Below the pieces are notes generated by a model, which worked only from the letters and a program-made list of their open reading frames with translations, searched no databases and had not been told where the DNA came from. A program made the translations under genes and the position numbers. Shown here in pieces: positions 52,530 to 61,706 of a stretch of DNA of 64,000 bases; position 1 is the first letter of the stretch, and each line of letters opens with the position of its first letter. The stretch covers positions 46,566-110,565 of the forward strand of contig CAISDJ010000073.1 of assembly GCA_903884105.1 (NCBI GenBank). The letters run 5' to 3'. Origin of the DNA: an uncultured Pseudomonadota bacterium. GTDB lineage: Bacteria; Pseudomonadota; Gammaproteobacteria; Steroidobacterales; Steroidobacteraceae.

Positions 52530-53057
52530 TCAGGAAAGCAGTGGCCATTCTCGATCGCGGGAAGTTACATCGCGCGCTGGCAACGGCCACTCAACGTCAA
52601 GACGGGGATCGTCGTAGCGCACACCGCGCTCCACGCTGGGACTATAGAACTGATCGGTCATGTAGAAGAACTCTGTATTATCGGCAAGTGTCTGGTAGCC
52701 ATGCGCCACGCCAGCAGGAATGAACAACGCCTTGCGATTTTCAGGGTCCAGTCGCACGGAAAAGACCGCCCTGTACGTGGGCGACTCTGGCCTCATGTCT
52801 ATCAGCGCGTCGAGTACTGCGCCGCTAAGGCATCTGACAAGCTTCTTTTCCTCTGCCGGCCTTTCTTGATAGTGCAGCCCGCGGATCACCCCTGCATACG
52901 ACGTCCTGGCCAGATTGCACTGCGCGATTTCCAGATCTATACCCTGGGCGGCAAATTCCCGCTTGCAGAAAGCGCGGGAGAATGAACCACGGCTATCGGT
53001 CTTTGGTTCAAGGTCTATGAGAAAGGCGCCGGAAATCGGCGTTGCGGTGAAAAGCAT
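52530..53057 (-). CDS. RmlC-like nucleotide-sugar 3,5-epimerase
   Basis: The 175-residue cupin shows the RmlC pattern: GAFLIDLEPKTDSRGSFSRA, the catalytic His62 in RGLHYQERP, LVRCLSGAVLDALIDMR, and FIPAGVAHGYQTLADNTEFF with His119 and downstream Tyr residues. RmlC epimerises C3 and/or C5 of dTDP-4-keto-6-deoxyglucose. Here it is next to CDP-glucose 4,6-dehydratase, so a CDP-4-keto-6-deoxy sugar is the likely substrate. No rmlA, rmlB or rmlD is present in the window, which supports that reading. GGAA precedes the ATG. Confidence 0.87.
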   Translation of the reverse strand: MLFTATPISGAFLIDLEPKTDSRGSFSRAFCKREFAAQGIDLEIAQCNLARTSYAGVIRGLHYQERPAEEKKLVRCLSGAVLDALIDMRPESPTYRAVFSVRLDPENRKALFIPAGVAHGYQTLADNTEFFYMTDQFYSPSVERGVRYDDPRLDVEWPLPARDVTSRDREWPLLS

Positions 53058-53094
53058 TTTTGGTTCCGGTAAGACCCTGACGTCGCTGTGGCGC

Positions 53095-54177
53095 CTAGAC
53101 TACGGTGGTGTCGATGGCCATGAATCTGGCAATCTCTTCTGTGCATACCTTGCGCATGTCCTCACCCGCTTCGTACTTCCGCGTCCACTTGACTATCCAG
53201 TCGAGCGTTGTTGGCAGATCCAGCTTGGGGCGCCATCCCAAGTTTGCGCGGGCCTTTGATGCATCCAGTTTGAGGAATGTAGACTCCGGCGGTCCGAGAT
53301 CCCGGTCCCGTTCCCACTCAAAGGTAACGCCCCAGAGCCTGTAGAGCCTTTCAATAATCCAGCCCACTGTCTTCTCGCTCTCTTCCGGAGGACCAAAATT
53401 CCAGGCACTCGCGAATGCATGGCCGTCTGTGTACAGGCGCTCCGCGAGCATGAGGTATCCGTGCAATGGCTCAAGCACGTGCTGCCACGGACGAGTCGCC
53501 TGGGGATTCCTGATCAGGGTCGGCTGATTTTTCAGCAACGAGCGCAGAATGTCTGGCACCAGCCTGTCAGCCGCCCAGTCGCCGCCTCCGATCACATTGC
53601 CGGCGCGACTGCTGCCAACCGCCGCCACATTGCTGCCGGCACGCCTGCTGAAAAAGGACTGCTGGTAGGAGGCAACAACGAGTTCGGCGCACGCTTTGCT
53701 CGCACTGTACGGATCATGCCCACCGAGGCGAGAATCCTCGCGATAGCCCCATACCCACTCCTCATTGTAGTAGCACTTGTCAGAGGTTACCGCCACGACA
53801 GCACGGACCGAAGGAACGCGGCGAACAGCCTCAAGCAGGTGCGTTGTTCCAAGCACATTCGTCGAAAACGTTTCGACGGGCTGGTCGTAGGAATATCTCA
53901 CCAGCGACTGCGCTGCCATATGGATGACGATTTCCGGTTGTGCTGCGTCCAACGCCCTCTGCAACGAGGCGAGGTCAGTGACGTCACCGGTAATCGACTG
54001 CATCGACTTCGCGACAGACGCCATTTCGAACAGGCTCGGCTCGGTTGGAGGCGGCAGTGCATAGCCGGTGACCGAGGCCCCCAGCTTGTCGAGCCACAGA
54101 CACAACCAGCTTCCCTTGAACCCGGTATGGCCAGTTACAAATACCCGCTTACCCTTCCAGAACTCTGCCTTCAACAT
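53095..54177 (-). CDS. rfbG: CDP-glucose 4,6-dehydratase
   Basis: The 360-residue SDR enzyme has the NAD-binding motif GHTGFKGSW at 16-24, VIHMAAQSLVRYSYDQPVET, the catalytic region VAVTSDKCYYNEEWVWGYRE and YSASKACAE (Tyr and Lys). These are diagnostic of RfbG, which converts CDP-glucose to CDP-4-keto-6-deoxyglucose. Together with the cytidylyltransferase at 56280 it gives the first two steps of a CDP-sugar pathway. It lies 32 bases after the aminotransferase gene. Confidence 0.93.
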   Translation of the reverse strand: MLKAEFWKGKRVFVTGHTGFKGSWLCLWLDKLGASVTGYALPPPTEPSLFEMASVAKSMQSITGDVTDLASLQRALDAAQPEIVIHMAAQSLVRYSYDQPVETFSTNVLGTTHLLEAVRRVPSVRAVVAVTSDKCYYNEEWVWGYREDSRLGGHDPYSASKACAELVVASYQQSFFSRRAGSNVAAVGSSRAGNVIGGGDWAADRLVPDILRSLLKNQPTLIRNPQATRPWQHVLEPLHGYLMLAERLYTDGHAFASAWNFGPPEESEKTVGWIIERLYRLWGVTFEWERDRDLGPPESTFLKLDASKARANLGWRPKLDLPTTLDWIVKWTRKYEAGEDMRKVCTEEIARFMAIDTTVV

Positions 54178-54209
54178 GGCTGCACTTTCTACTTTGCTTA
54201 AGGTGAATT

Positions 54210-55517
54210 TCAGGCAAAACGACGAATGGCCGGCTGCACAGGCCGGCCGCGAAGATATTTCTCGACACCCTCGTCAAGCGCTCGCCGATAGATGACGAAC
54301 GCTGCGGCGAAGGCCTCGATCGTACGGTCAATGTCCGCCTCGCTATGCGAATAGTTGACGACGAGCGAGGTTGCAAGAATTCCCCTCTGGATGATCTCCT
54401 GCATCAACAGGGTGCGGAACGGCTGGGACGGCTGCCCAGCGGGATCGCGCGTACCGAACACCAGGCAACAAGGCTGCCCAAGAATCGGAACCTGCTCGGC
54501 AACACCCGCTGCCAACGCTGCCTGCTTGAGCCCGGCCGCCAGACGATGGCCACGATCCCAGAGCGTCTCGATGACCGGGTGCGTCCGGTAATAATCCATG
54601 GTAGCCATTGCAGCTGCGAGGCCATGCGTCTCTGCACCATGCGTCGTCGACAGCAGGAAAACACGCTCGCGATCATGGTGCGTACCGCCCAGCTTCATGA
54701 CTTCCCGCTTGCCGGTCAGTGCAGATACCGAGAATCCGTTGCCGAGCGCCTTGCCGAACGTGGACAAGTCCGGCTTGATTCCATAGAGAGACTGCGCGCC
54801 AGCCAAATGCCAGCGGAATCCCGTGATCATCTCGTCCAGCACCAGGAGCGCCCCAAAGCGATCGCAAAGTTCGCGGATACCGGCGAAGAACCCAGGCGCC
54901 GGCGGGACTTCCTTTTCGGCCTCCAGAACGACTGCTGCAATCTGGCCGGGATACCTCTCGAACAGCGCAGCCAGGCTGGCTAAATCGTTGTAACGGAATT
55001 TGATTGTCAGGTCCCTGACAGCCTGCGGTATGCCCCCGGACATGTCAGTAGAGCCAATGAACCAGTCATCAACAGAAAAGAACGGATGGTTCGCGCAGAC
55101 TGCTACAAGGTCCCGACCCGTGTAAGCCCGCGCCAGCTTCAATGCACCAGAGGTCGCATCCGACCCGTCCTTGCAGAACTTGACCATCTCGGCAGAAGGA
55201 ATCAACTGCGCCAGACGCTCCGCGCATTCCAGTTCGAGACGCGCGGGGCGGACAAAATTGGCGCCGAGTGCCAGACGATCCCTGACGGCCTCGAGCACCG
55301 GCTCGAACGCGTGACCCAGCCCCACTGCCCTGAGCCCCGATCCATACTCTATGAATTCGTTGCCATCAACGTCCCAGACATGGCTGCCGGAGCCCCGCAC
55401 GATATACGGCGCCATGCCTTCCGGAAACTGGTCATCCCCTTTCGCATAGGTGTGCCCTCCGCCAGGGATCAGATCATGAAAGCGGGGATTCAGCCGATTC
55501 GACTCATCGAAGTTCAT
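54210..55517 (-). CDS. Class III aminotransferase, glutamate-1-semialdehyde aminomutase-like
   Basis: The 435-residue PLP enzyme has the family start (RFHDLIPGGGHTYAKGDDQF), the substrate/PLP segment KFCKDGSDATSGALKLARAY, VLDEMITGFRW and the PLP-binding lysine in LSTFGKALGNGFSVSAL. It resembles HemL-type aminomutases, but context (CDP-sugar genes, deacetylase) suggests it acts in sugar metabolism rather than tetrapyrrole synthesis. I chose the ATG at 55517, which has GGAAG 8 bases upstream; a GTG two codons earlier exists. A broken paralogue lies at 50565-50798. Confidence 0.85.
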   Translation of the reverse strand: MNFDESNRLNPRFHDLIPGGGHTYAKGDDQFPEGMAPYIVRGSGSHVWDVDGNEFIEYGSGLRAVGLGHAFEPVLEAVRDRLALGANFVRPARLELECAERLAQLIPSAEMVKFCKDGSDATSGALKLARAYTGRDLVAVCANHPFFSVDDWFIGSTDMSGGIPQAVRDLTIKFRYNDLASLAALFERYPGQIAAVVLEAEKEVPPAPGFFAGIRELCDRFGALLVLDEMITGFRWHLAGAQSLYGIKPDLSTFGKALGNGFSVSALTGKREVMKLGGTHHDRERVFLLSTTHGAETHGLAAAMATMDYYRTHPVIETLWDRGHRLAAGLKQAALAAGVAEQVPILGQPCCLVFGTRDPAGQPSQPFRTLLMQEIIQRGILATSLVVNYSHSEADIDRTIEAFAAAFVIYRRALDEGVEKYLRGRPVQPAIRRFA

Positions 55518-55609
55518 ATGCACAGCTTCCAGAGTATTTGATCACTTCCGCCCAACATTGCGCTGCACTCCGCGACTTCCCCGGCATGGGACGCATTGAG
55601 ATACCTCAC

Positions 55610-56275
55610 TCAAGCCCCAGGGCCGCCCAATACGAGCTTCCGCACGTAGAACGCCTCTGCGTATCCGCCAGGCGCGTTGCTCTCGATTCCTCGTAGCCGC
55701 ATGAGACCCTGGAAGGTATCAGGCGAGAACCAGTGCTTTGTCGTTTGGGTCGGAAATGCTTTCATCAGCACTGCGACCTTCTTGCGCATGACTGCAGGCG
55801 GAACGGGAACAAAGAACGATGGAGAGCCAAGCCCACCGTCATACTTTGGAATCTCATATTCGAGAATCATGTGATTTCTGAAGGTATTCCAGGTGAGCTC
55901 ACTCACCACTCGGTGATCCTGATGAAGATCCTGCCCGTAGTGGGAAAACACCACATCTGGAGCTATTGGCTTCAGCTCCTCGAAGAACCCCTTCAGGGAT
56001 GGCACTTCGGACGGGAAATAGCTCTCGCGGAAGTCCTTTATGGTCACTGTTGGCCGTGTGGCTGCACCCAGTATTAGCCGCGCCCCCATGCGCGCCTCGG
56101 ACGCCCGCTTGGAGTTCGAGCTCAGCACCACCCAGTGTATGCGCGCCTTCGGATAGCGACGCAGGAGCTCCATGATGGTGCCCCCACAACCTATCTCGAT
56201 GTCATCGCAATGCGCGCCGATGAACAGAAAACAGGGAGCCCTTTTCCCAGGAAGATTCAGCCTCAGGTCGAGCAT
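55610..56275 (-). CDS. PIG-L/LmbE-family deacetylase
   Basis: The 221-residue protein has GAHCDDIEIGCGGTI (usual AHPDD motif with Cys for Pro; metal ligands H22, D25) and the second metal motif HYGQDLHQDHRVVSEL. Family members remove acetyl groups from amino sugars or related small molecules, using zinc. It begins 4 bases after the cytidylyltransferase gene. The likely substrate is an N-acetylated sugar or sugar-nucleotide made by this cassette. The Pro-to-Cys change in the first motif is uncommon but does not remove a ligand. Confidence 0.86.
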   Translation of the reverse strand: MLDLRLNLPGKRAPCFLFIGAHCDDIEIGCGGTIMELLRRYPKARIHWVVLSSNSKRASEARMGARLILGAATRPTVTIKDFRESYFPSEVPSLKGFFEELKPIAPDVVFSHYGQDLHQDHRVVSELTWNTFRNHMILEYEIPKYDGGLGSPSFFVPVPPAVMRKKVAVLMKAFPTQTTKHWFSPDTFQGLMRLRGIESNAPGGYAEAFYVRKLVLGGPGA

Positions 56276-56279
56276 TGCT

Positions 56280-57053
56280 CTAGCGCCAAACCATCCACGG
56301 ACAGTTGCCTTGTGCAGCCATCCGGTCGTAAGTGATCTTCTCCTTGAACGTATCCATCTGTTGCCAGAACCCGCGGTAACGGTTCACATGCAATTTATTC
56401 TTTGCAATAAGTCGCTGAAAGGGCTTCTCAACGAGCTCATCGCCTTCCTCTACGTAGTCAAATATCTCCTTGCGGAAGCAGAAGAATCCGGCGTTGATCC
56501 AGAATTCCGCATCGCCGATCTGCCCGAAGCCCGTAACGAGGCCATCGTCATTCGCCTGCACGCAATGGAAACTCTGGGATGTCCTAACCGCGATGAATGA
56601 CGCAACCGATCCAGATTCGCGGAACTGTTCGATGTGCTGATCCAGGGGCAGGTCGGTCAAACCATCGGCATAGTTGGCCATGAAGCTCTCCTCCCCCTGG
56701 AGGTGCTCCCGGACACGCAGGAGGCGCTGACCGATATTGGCGTGCAGCCCGGTGTCGACAAACGTGATCCGCCAATCCTGGATGTCACTCTTGAGAAGCT
56801 CGATCTTCTTGCCGCCCTCAGACATCACGAAGTCGTTTGACACGCATTCGTTATAGTTCAGGAAGTACTCACGAATCAGATCACCGCGGTAGCCTAGCGC
56901 CAGAACGAAATCCTTGTGACCGTAGTGTGCGTAGTAACGCATCAAATGCCAGACGATCGGGCGGATTCCGATATTCACCAGGGGTTTGGGGATGGTGTCG
57001 GAATGCTCCCGCAGGCGGGTTCCAAGGCCACCACAAAAAAGTACGACTTTCAT
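56280..57053 (-). CDS. rfbF: Glucose-1-phosphate cytidylyltransferase
   Basis: The 257-residue enzyme starts MKVVLFCGGLGTRLREHSDT with the nucleotidyltransferase motif GGLGTRL, followed by PKPLVNIGIRPIVWHLMRYY. Later blocks are FMANYADGLTDLPLD (metal-binding Asp) and FWINAGFFCFRKEIFDYV. This is the RfbF pattern; it makes CDP-glucose from CTP and glucose-1-phosphate. GGGAAG lies a suitable distance before the ATG. It supplies the substrate of the RfbG enzyme encoded 2 kb downstream in the same run of genes. Confidence 0.93.
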   Translation of the reverse strand: MKVVLFCGGLGTRLREHSDTIPKPLVNIGIRPIVWHLMRYYAHYGHKDFVLALGYRGDLIREYFLNYNECVSNDFVMSEGGKKIELLKSDIQDWRITFVDTGLHANIGQRLLRVREHLQGEESFMANYADGLTDLPLDQHIEQFRESGSVASFIAVRTSQSFHCVQANDDGLVTGFGQIGDAEFWINAGFFCFRKEIFDYVEEGDELVEKPFQRLIAKNKLHVNRYRGFWQQMDTFKEKITYDRMAAQGNCPWMVWR

Positions 57054-57115
57054 TGCTCTTCTTCCCGCCCCGTATTGAGTTTATTCCCGGAATTCCATAC
57101 CGCCGCCCACCGAGC

Positions 57116-58414
57116 TCATCCTGCACTTGCCTCTACAGGAAAGCGCCGGGCCTGCTCGTCTCGCAACCGGTCACACAGCCGATCGGCAGGCAACTGGACA
57201 TCCGCGTAGGTGATCGGCTGGTCTTTCTTCACGTCCCGTACCAGGGTGCAATCCAGCGAAATTGCGATGGGAAGGAGGGATTCCTTCTGACAGATCTCGT
57301 AGCGTTCGACGAGGCCATAGCCCGTAAACCCACCAACGCCGTCCAGTCGTTCACCAGCCTTGAGATCTCGCTTTGCGCAGGTGACTGTGTCACAGACAGG
57401 CGCACCTCGGGGTGTGATCGTCGCATCATTGAACAGCACGGCACGTGCCACCGAGTGCGGAATTTGCCATGGTGGAAGATGGTACGGCGTATAGAACATA
57501 TGCAATGGACCGTCTCCCATCTTCAGGTATGCCATCAACTTTCGCTTGGCGGGATGGTCGTTGAAGCAGATGACGAACGCTCCGGTGTGCGGGGCGGCGC
57601 CGAGCGAGTAGTCGACCAGACCGCCGTTAGCGAAATCCTCTGGCTTGAACTGGGCAACCATGTCATTGACATGGGCACAAGGATATCCCCTCATCCCCCG
57701 TACGCTGGGCACGAAGCCAGTTGCGTTTCCCATGATTGCCGCCTCGAGCGCAAGCTTGGAGCCATCCGCAAATGAGGCGAGGACCTTTGGGTTCTGGGCG
57801 TATTTGGCAGCAAATTCACGCTGCGTATCGGGATTTCGATATCGATCAAGGAAGCCCTTCATTTGCCCCATCAGTACGGGCTTGTAGCCAATGCTGTCCA
57901 GGAATCGATACAGATTCATCCCTACGCCAGGCTCGTCACCGTCCGTGTACGTCAACACGACCCCGGCACGATCCGCGTAGGTCTTGAGGATGGGCCCGAC
58001 GGTCGCATCGACTTCAGCGCTGAGGAGGACGACGTGCTTGCCGTTCACGAGAGCCCTGTAGCTGACCTGAGTGCCAAACTCTACGTGCCCTGTCGCTTCA
58101 ATGACGGCATCGATACCACCGGCCTCACATACGAGCGAGGCATCATCCGTCACGGCGTAATGGTGACTGGCGATCGCATTCTCGAGTTCGACGACGGAGC
58201 TGACACGTCGTACTTCGTCAATGCCGGCTTCATTGAACGCCTGTTCCGCCTTGGCAATCGTGCGGTTGGCAATCGCAACCAGACGCATCCCCCGGATGGC
58301 CGTGACGATCTGCAGGGCAATGCAGCGCGCCATATAGCCCCCGCCGACAATCGCCACCCGCACGGGATTGTTGGCCTCAAGCCGGGCGGCCAATGCAGTA
58401 TCAACAATGATCAT
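57116..58414 (-). CDS. NAD(P)-dependent oxidoreductase with SAF-like C-terminal domain
   Basis: The 432-residue protein opens with a Rossmann fold (VRVAIVGGGYMARCIALQIV). A central region follows with DAVIEATGHVEFGTQVSYRA and YTDGDEPGVGMNLYRFLDSI, as in homoserine-dehydrogenase-like oxidoreductases. The C-terminal part (VTCAKRDLKAGERLDGVGGF; LVRDVKKDQPITYADVQL) looks like a SAF domain. Such proteins occur in polysaccharide and sugar-acid loci, with poorly known substrates. GGGGGAT precedes the ATG. I infer oxidation or reduction of the sugar made by the cassette, but its step is unknown. Confidence 0.78.
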   Translation of the reverse strand: MIIVDTALAARLEANNPVRVAIVGGGYMARCIALQIVTAIRGMRLVAIANRTIAKAEQAFNEAGIDEVRRVSSVVELENAIASHHYAVTDDASLVCEAGGIDAVIEATGHVEFGTQVSYRALVNGKHVVLLSAEVDATVGPILKTYADRAGVVLTYTDGDEPGVGMNLYRFLDSIGYKPVLMGQMKGFLDRYRNPDTQREFAAKYAQNPKVLASFADGSKLALEAAIMGNATGFVPSVRGMRGYPCAHVNDMVAQFKPEDFANGGLVDYSLGAAPHTGAFVICFNDHPAKRKLMAYLKMGDGPLHMFYTPYHLPPWQIPHSVARAVLFNDATITPRGAPVCDTVTCAKRDLKAGERLDGVGGFTGYGLVERYEICQKESLLPIAISLDCTLVRDVKKDQPITYADVQLPADRLCDRLRDEQARRFPVEASAG

Positions 58415-58605
58415 CAGGATCCCCCCAGCCAGAACACGCCATTCGCCACCGTGGCTCCGGCAACATCAGCAAGTTACACCAACCTCCATCTGGCATTCAC
58501 GGGTTCAGTGCAAAAAATGTGACATAGTGGGGATGGATACCACGACCAGCCGCGCAAACAGGGTCCGGTGGCTGCAACAACCCAACTTCTTTGCTTTTCG
58601 ACCGC

Positions 58606-59841
58606 CTATTTCCGGGTCACCAGCATGTCATATTGGAACTCCAGCGCTTCCCGGTACTGCCCCAGTCGTTCCCGCACCACCCGGAGGGGCGCTTCGGGCA
58701 GCTGCTTCAGCTCGTCAAACTGCGCAAGCACCGTCACTGGGTCAAACGTTTCGATCGAGTGGCAATATCTCCCAAGTCCCATCTCGACCATCAAGTCAGT
58801 GTTCTTCGCCGCATACTCGATAGAGACGACTGGGCGTTCAAGGAGCAGTGCGAACAGGACATTGTGAAAGCGCGTGGCGATCAGCAGGTCGGTCTTCGCG
58901 ATGTCTGCAAGCACATCAAGATAAGACTTCATCGGGCTCGCCACGAGACTTCCTGCTGCCACAGCAGCCTGAAACTCCGGCATCGCCAGCAAGTCCGTAA
59001 CCGGCCGCTGATCTGCACCCCGGGTTCCGACGACGAGCCGCACGGCATGCCCCCTGCGTATCAGCTCGCCCACGAGCAATCGTAGCTTCTCGATGTATCC
59101 CGCATAGATGCGCTCGCCTGCCTCTCGGTTCACGTTCCAACCCAAGTAACCCATGACTCCAATACCAATCGTTCGCGGGGGCCATTGAACCGGTCGTAAC
59201 AGCTCTGGATCAGTTACGGGCAGGCTGAATACCATATCGGGAAGCACTGCATCGTTTTCTGCGTGAATGCCGATATCCATGGCGAACTTATGCGATGAGC
59301 GTTCGCGATACGATCGGTAGTCGGCCATATTCATGGCCTCCCTGAACCAACGAATGCTCAGCGGGTGATCGACGGGACCTGCGCCTATGCTGAGAAACTT
59401 TACGGACCCGCCGTTGGCACGGACAGCCGAGCACCAGCGCTTGAGGTGGTGAGGCACGTCAAAAGGACCCTGATAGAAGTCATCTGCGATGCCCGTTCCT
59501 GCTATCAGAAGGAGGTCAATACCGCGAGCCAGCCTTCGGGTTCGCAACCAGCGAAGAGGTTCCGTCAGCAGCTGAAGAAAACCACGACAGCCCTCGCGCA
59601 GCCAATAGAAGCGGATCCATTGCACACAACGCGCTACCGGCATCACATCATGAGGCATTTGTGTGCGAAACTCGCCAAGCCCGGAAGCTGCATTCGGCGG
59701 CTCAGAAACGATGATCAGGTTGGCGAAAGAAAACCTCGCCTTGATGGCTTGCACGGTCGCAGCCAGCGTTGCCTCGTTGCCGATGTTGTTCACGCCAAAG
59801 AGCCCGAAAAGCGCGATTTTTTTTAGATTCTTGTCAGCCAT
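58606..59841 (-). CDS. Polysaccharide pyruvyl-transferase family protein
   Basis: The 411-residue protein starts MADKNLKKIALFGLFGVNNI, a typical opening for the family, with the later blocks KFLSIGAGPVDHPLSIRWFR and IGVMGYLGWNVNREAGERIY. The C-terminal signature is DLLIATRFHNVLFALLLERP then VVSIEYAAKNTDLMVEMGLG. The family includes CsaB and WcaK-type enzymes that add ketal pyruvate to sugars; some members act as glycosyltransferase-like enzymes. The open frame upstream of 59841 is unlikely to be coding. It is the first gene of the minus-strand cluster and is divergent from the DUF4038 gene. Confidence 0.83.
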   Translation of the reverse strand: MADKNLKKIALFGLFGVNNIGNEATLAATVQAIKARFSFANLIIVSEPPNAASGLGEFRTQMPHDVMPVARCVQWIRFYWLREGCRGFLQLLTEPLRWLRTRRLARGIDLLLIAGTGIADDFYQGPFDVPHHLKRWCSAVRANGGSVKFLSIGAGPVDHPLSIRWFREAMNMADYRSYRERSSHKFAMDIGIHAENDAVLPDMVFSLPVTDPELLRPVQWPPRTIGIGVMGYLGWNVNREAGERIYAGYIEKLRLLVGELIRRGHAVRLVVGTRGADQRPVTDLLAMPEFQAAVAAGSLVASPMKSYLDVLADIAKTDLLIATRFHNVLFALLLERPVVSIEYAAKNTDLMVEMGLGRYCHSIETFDPVTVLAQFDELKQLPEAPLRVVRERLGQYREALEFQYDMLVTRK

Positions 59842-60038
59842 CAACACCGAGGGTACTCTATTTCCTGTTGGCTTGAGTCGGCAGTAACCAGCTGGAGCGA
59901 CGCTCATGAAGATTTGCGACAGCAATCGACACGGACTGCAGCGGCCACGATCGCGTGCCATGTATCAAGTGAGCGGGCAGAGCGGACCATGTGGGGTCAA
60001 GACCTCAGCCTGCATGACTAGGTCATAAGAGTGCTGTG

Positions 60039-61700
60039 ATGCGCGCCTGTTTGATGAAATTCCGTGATCCACTGCTCAGTGCCATCCTGGTGCAGGGAGC
60101 GTTACTGGGGGTCGGCGGTTGCCAGCAGGCGCAATCCGCGGTAACCACCACTAGCACCCTGAATGTGACTCTCAAAGCGTCCGCTCTGTCTGTTCCCGAA
60201 AGCAGCACCATTACGCTCAACTGGAATGCCCCGCACGCCGCTGGCTGCACGGCTGCTGGCTCTTGGTCAGGCATGAGGGCAGCTTCCGGCTCGGAGTCAA
60301 TTGGACCCATGCTGACCCCCGCGGTCTTCTCACTACGCTGCTTCAGCGCAGAAGCGACGGCGGATGCTGCGCTCAGGGTGGTCACAAGGGCCGGGACTCC
60401 AAGATCCTTCTTCCCTCTGCGCGCATCACAGAACCAGCGGCACTTGGTCGACGCACAGGGGGTACCCTTCCTCATCCATGGCGATTCGGCATGGTCGTTG
60501 ATTGCGGAGCTCAAGCGGGAGCAGGTCATCCGCTATCTCGATGACCGGCGAGCACGTGGATTCAATACCCTTCTGGTCAACCTCCTGGAGCACAAATTTG
60601 CGACGAGAGCGCCGCGGAATGCCTATGGTGATGCGCCTTTCCTGAAGGCAGGCGATTTTGCGAAACCCAATCCCGCCTATTTCAGCCATGCCGAATGGGT
60701 ACTGCAGCAGGCCGCGGACCGCGGCTTTCTTGTCCTGCTGGTACCTGCTTACCTTGGATTCAATGGCGGAGATGAAGGCTGGCATCAGGAACTCAACGAG
60801 GCGCCACCCGGCGGTTTGTCCAGGTTCGGGAACTACCTAGGGCAGCAATTCCAGGCCCTGCCAAACATCATCTGGGCCTATGGAGGCGACTACAACCCGC
60901 CGAACCGCAGACTGGTACAGGACATTGCAGCCGGAATTCGCGCCTTCGACACCCATTCGCTCGGCACGGCCCATGCCGCGCCTGAAGCGTCCGCACGGGA
61001 AATCTGGGGTAGCGAGTCATGGCTTAACGTGGGCACCGTCTATACATACGAACATGTTGTGGGCAAGTCCACCATTGAATACCAGCGCGCGCCAACCATG
61101 CCTTTCTTTCTGCTTGAAAGCAGCTATGAAGCGGAGCAGACACATGACCTGAACCTTGTTCGCGCGCATGCCTACCAGGCCATGCTTTCGGGTGCGGCGG
61201 GGCAAATCTTCGGCAACAATCCGATCTGGCACTTCAGCGGTCCCGGACTGAATCCACCCGACGCAACTTGGGAGGCCTCGCTGAACAGCCCGGGTAACCA
61301 GAGCATGCAGCACCTTCTGGCACTATTCTCTTCTCATGACTGGTGGAGGCTTGAGCCGGATCTGAATGGCCAATTGCTCAAGGACGCGACGGGTTCCGAA
61401 GGGGAGCGCGCCGTCGCTGCCATGGCGAATGACAGAAGTTTCGCCATGATCTACCTGCCGGCCGGACGTCCCATCAAAATTGACCTGAAACGCTTTGCAT
61501 GCCGGATGTGCGAGGCATCTTGGTACAACCCGTCCACCGCCGCTTACGGCCCTACAATCCCGTTGAGCGCCGCAGATGCCGGGGTCATGGAACTCAGGCC
61601 TCCAGACGGCAATAGCAAAGGCGCGACAGATTGGGTTCTGGTCATGAATGCAGAGCGCACTCCGCAAGCACCAACCAAACCTCCAAGTATCACGGAGTAG
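60039..61700 (+). CDS. DUF4038-type glycoside-hydrolase-like lipoprotein
   Basis: The 553-residue protein has a lipoprotein signal (SAILVQGALLGVGGCQQ). A single Ig-like domain at about 40-110 (TLKASALSVPESSTITLNWN) resembles the repeats of the next gene. The DUF4038 catalytic-type domain runs to about 450 with FLIHGDSAWSLIAELKREQV, FNTLLVNLLEHKFATRAPRN and NIIWAYGGDYNPPNRRL. A short C-terminal domain with IDLKRFACRMCEASWYNPST follows. Related proteins are (beta/alpha)8 glycosidases. An internal ATG at 60054 is an alternative start. It may degrade or edit the polysaccharide made by the neighbouring cluster. Confidence 0.82.
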   Translation: MRACLMKFRDPLLSAILVQGALLGVGGCQQAQSAVTTTSTLNVTLKASALSVPESSTITLNWNAPHAAGCTAAGSWSGMRAASGSESIGPMLTPAVFSLRCFSAEATADAALRVVTRAGTPRSFFPLRASQNQRHLVDAQGVPFLIHGDSAWSLIAELKREQVIRYLDDRRARGFNTLLVNLLEHKFATRAPRNAYGDAPFLKAGDFAKPNPAYFSHAEWVLQQAADRGFLVLLVPAYLGFNGGDEGWHQELNEAPPGGLSRFGNYLGQQFQALPNIIWAYGGDYNPPNRRLVQDIAAGIRAFDTHSLGTAHAAPEASAREIWGSESWLNVGTVYTYEHVVGKSTIEYQRAPTMPFFLLESSYEAEQTHDLNLVRAHAYQAMLSGAAGQIFGNNPIWHFSGPGLNPPDATWEASLNSPGNQSMQHLLALFSSHDWWRLEPDLNGQLLKDATGSEGERAVAAMANDRSFAMIYLPAGRPIKIDLKRFACRMCEASWYNPSTAAYGPTIPLSAADAGVMELRPPDGNSKGATDWVLVMNAERTPQAPTKPPSITE

Positions 61701-61706
61701 TTGCAG

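Noticed and set aside
52530..53057. dTDP-rhamnose pathway
   Set aside because: Only an RmlC-like protein is present. The nucleotidyltransferase and dehydratase are of the CDP-glucose type, and no rmlA, rmlB or rmlD was found in the window.
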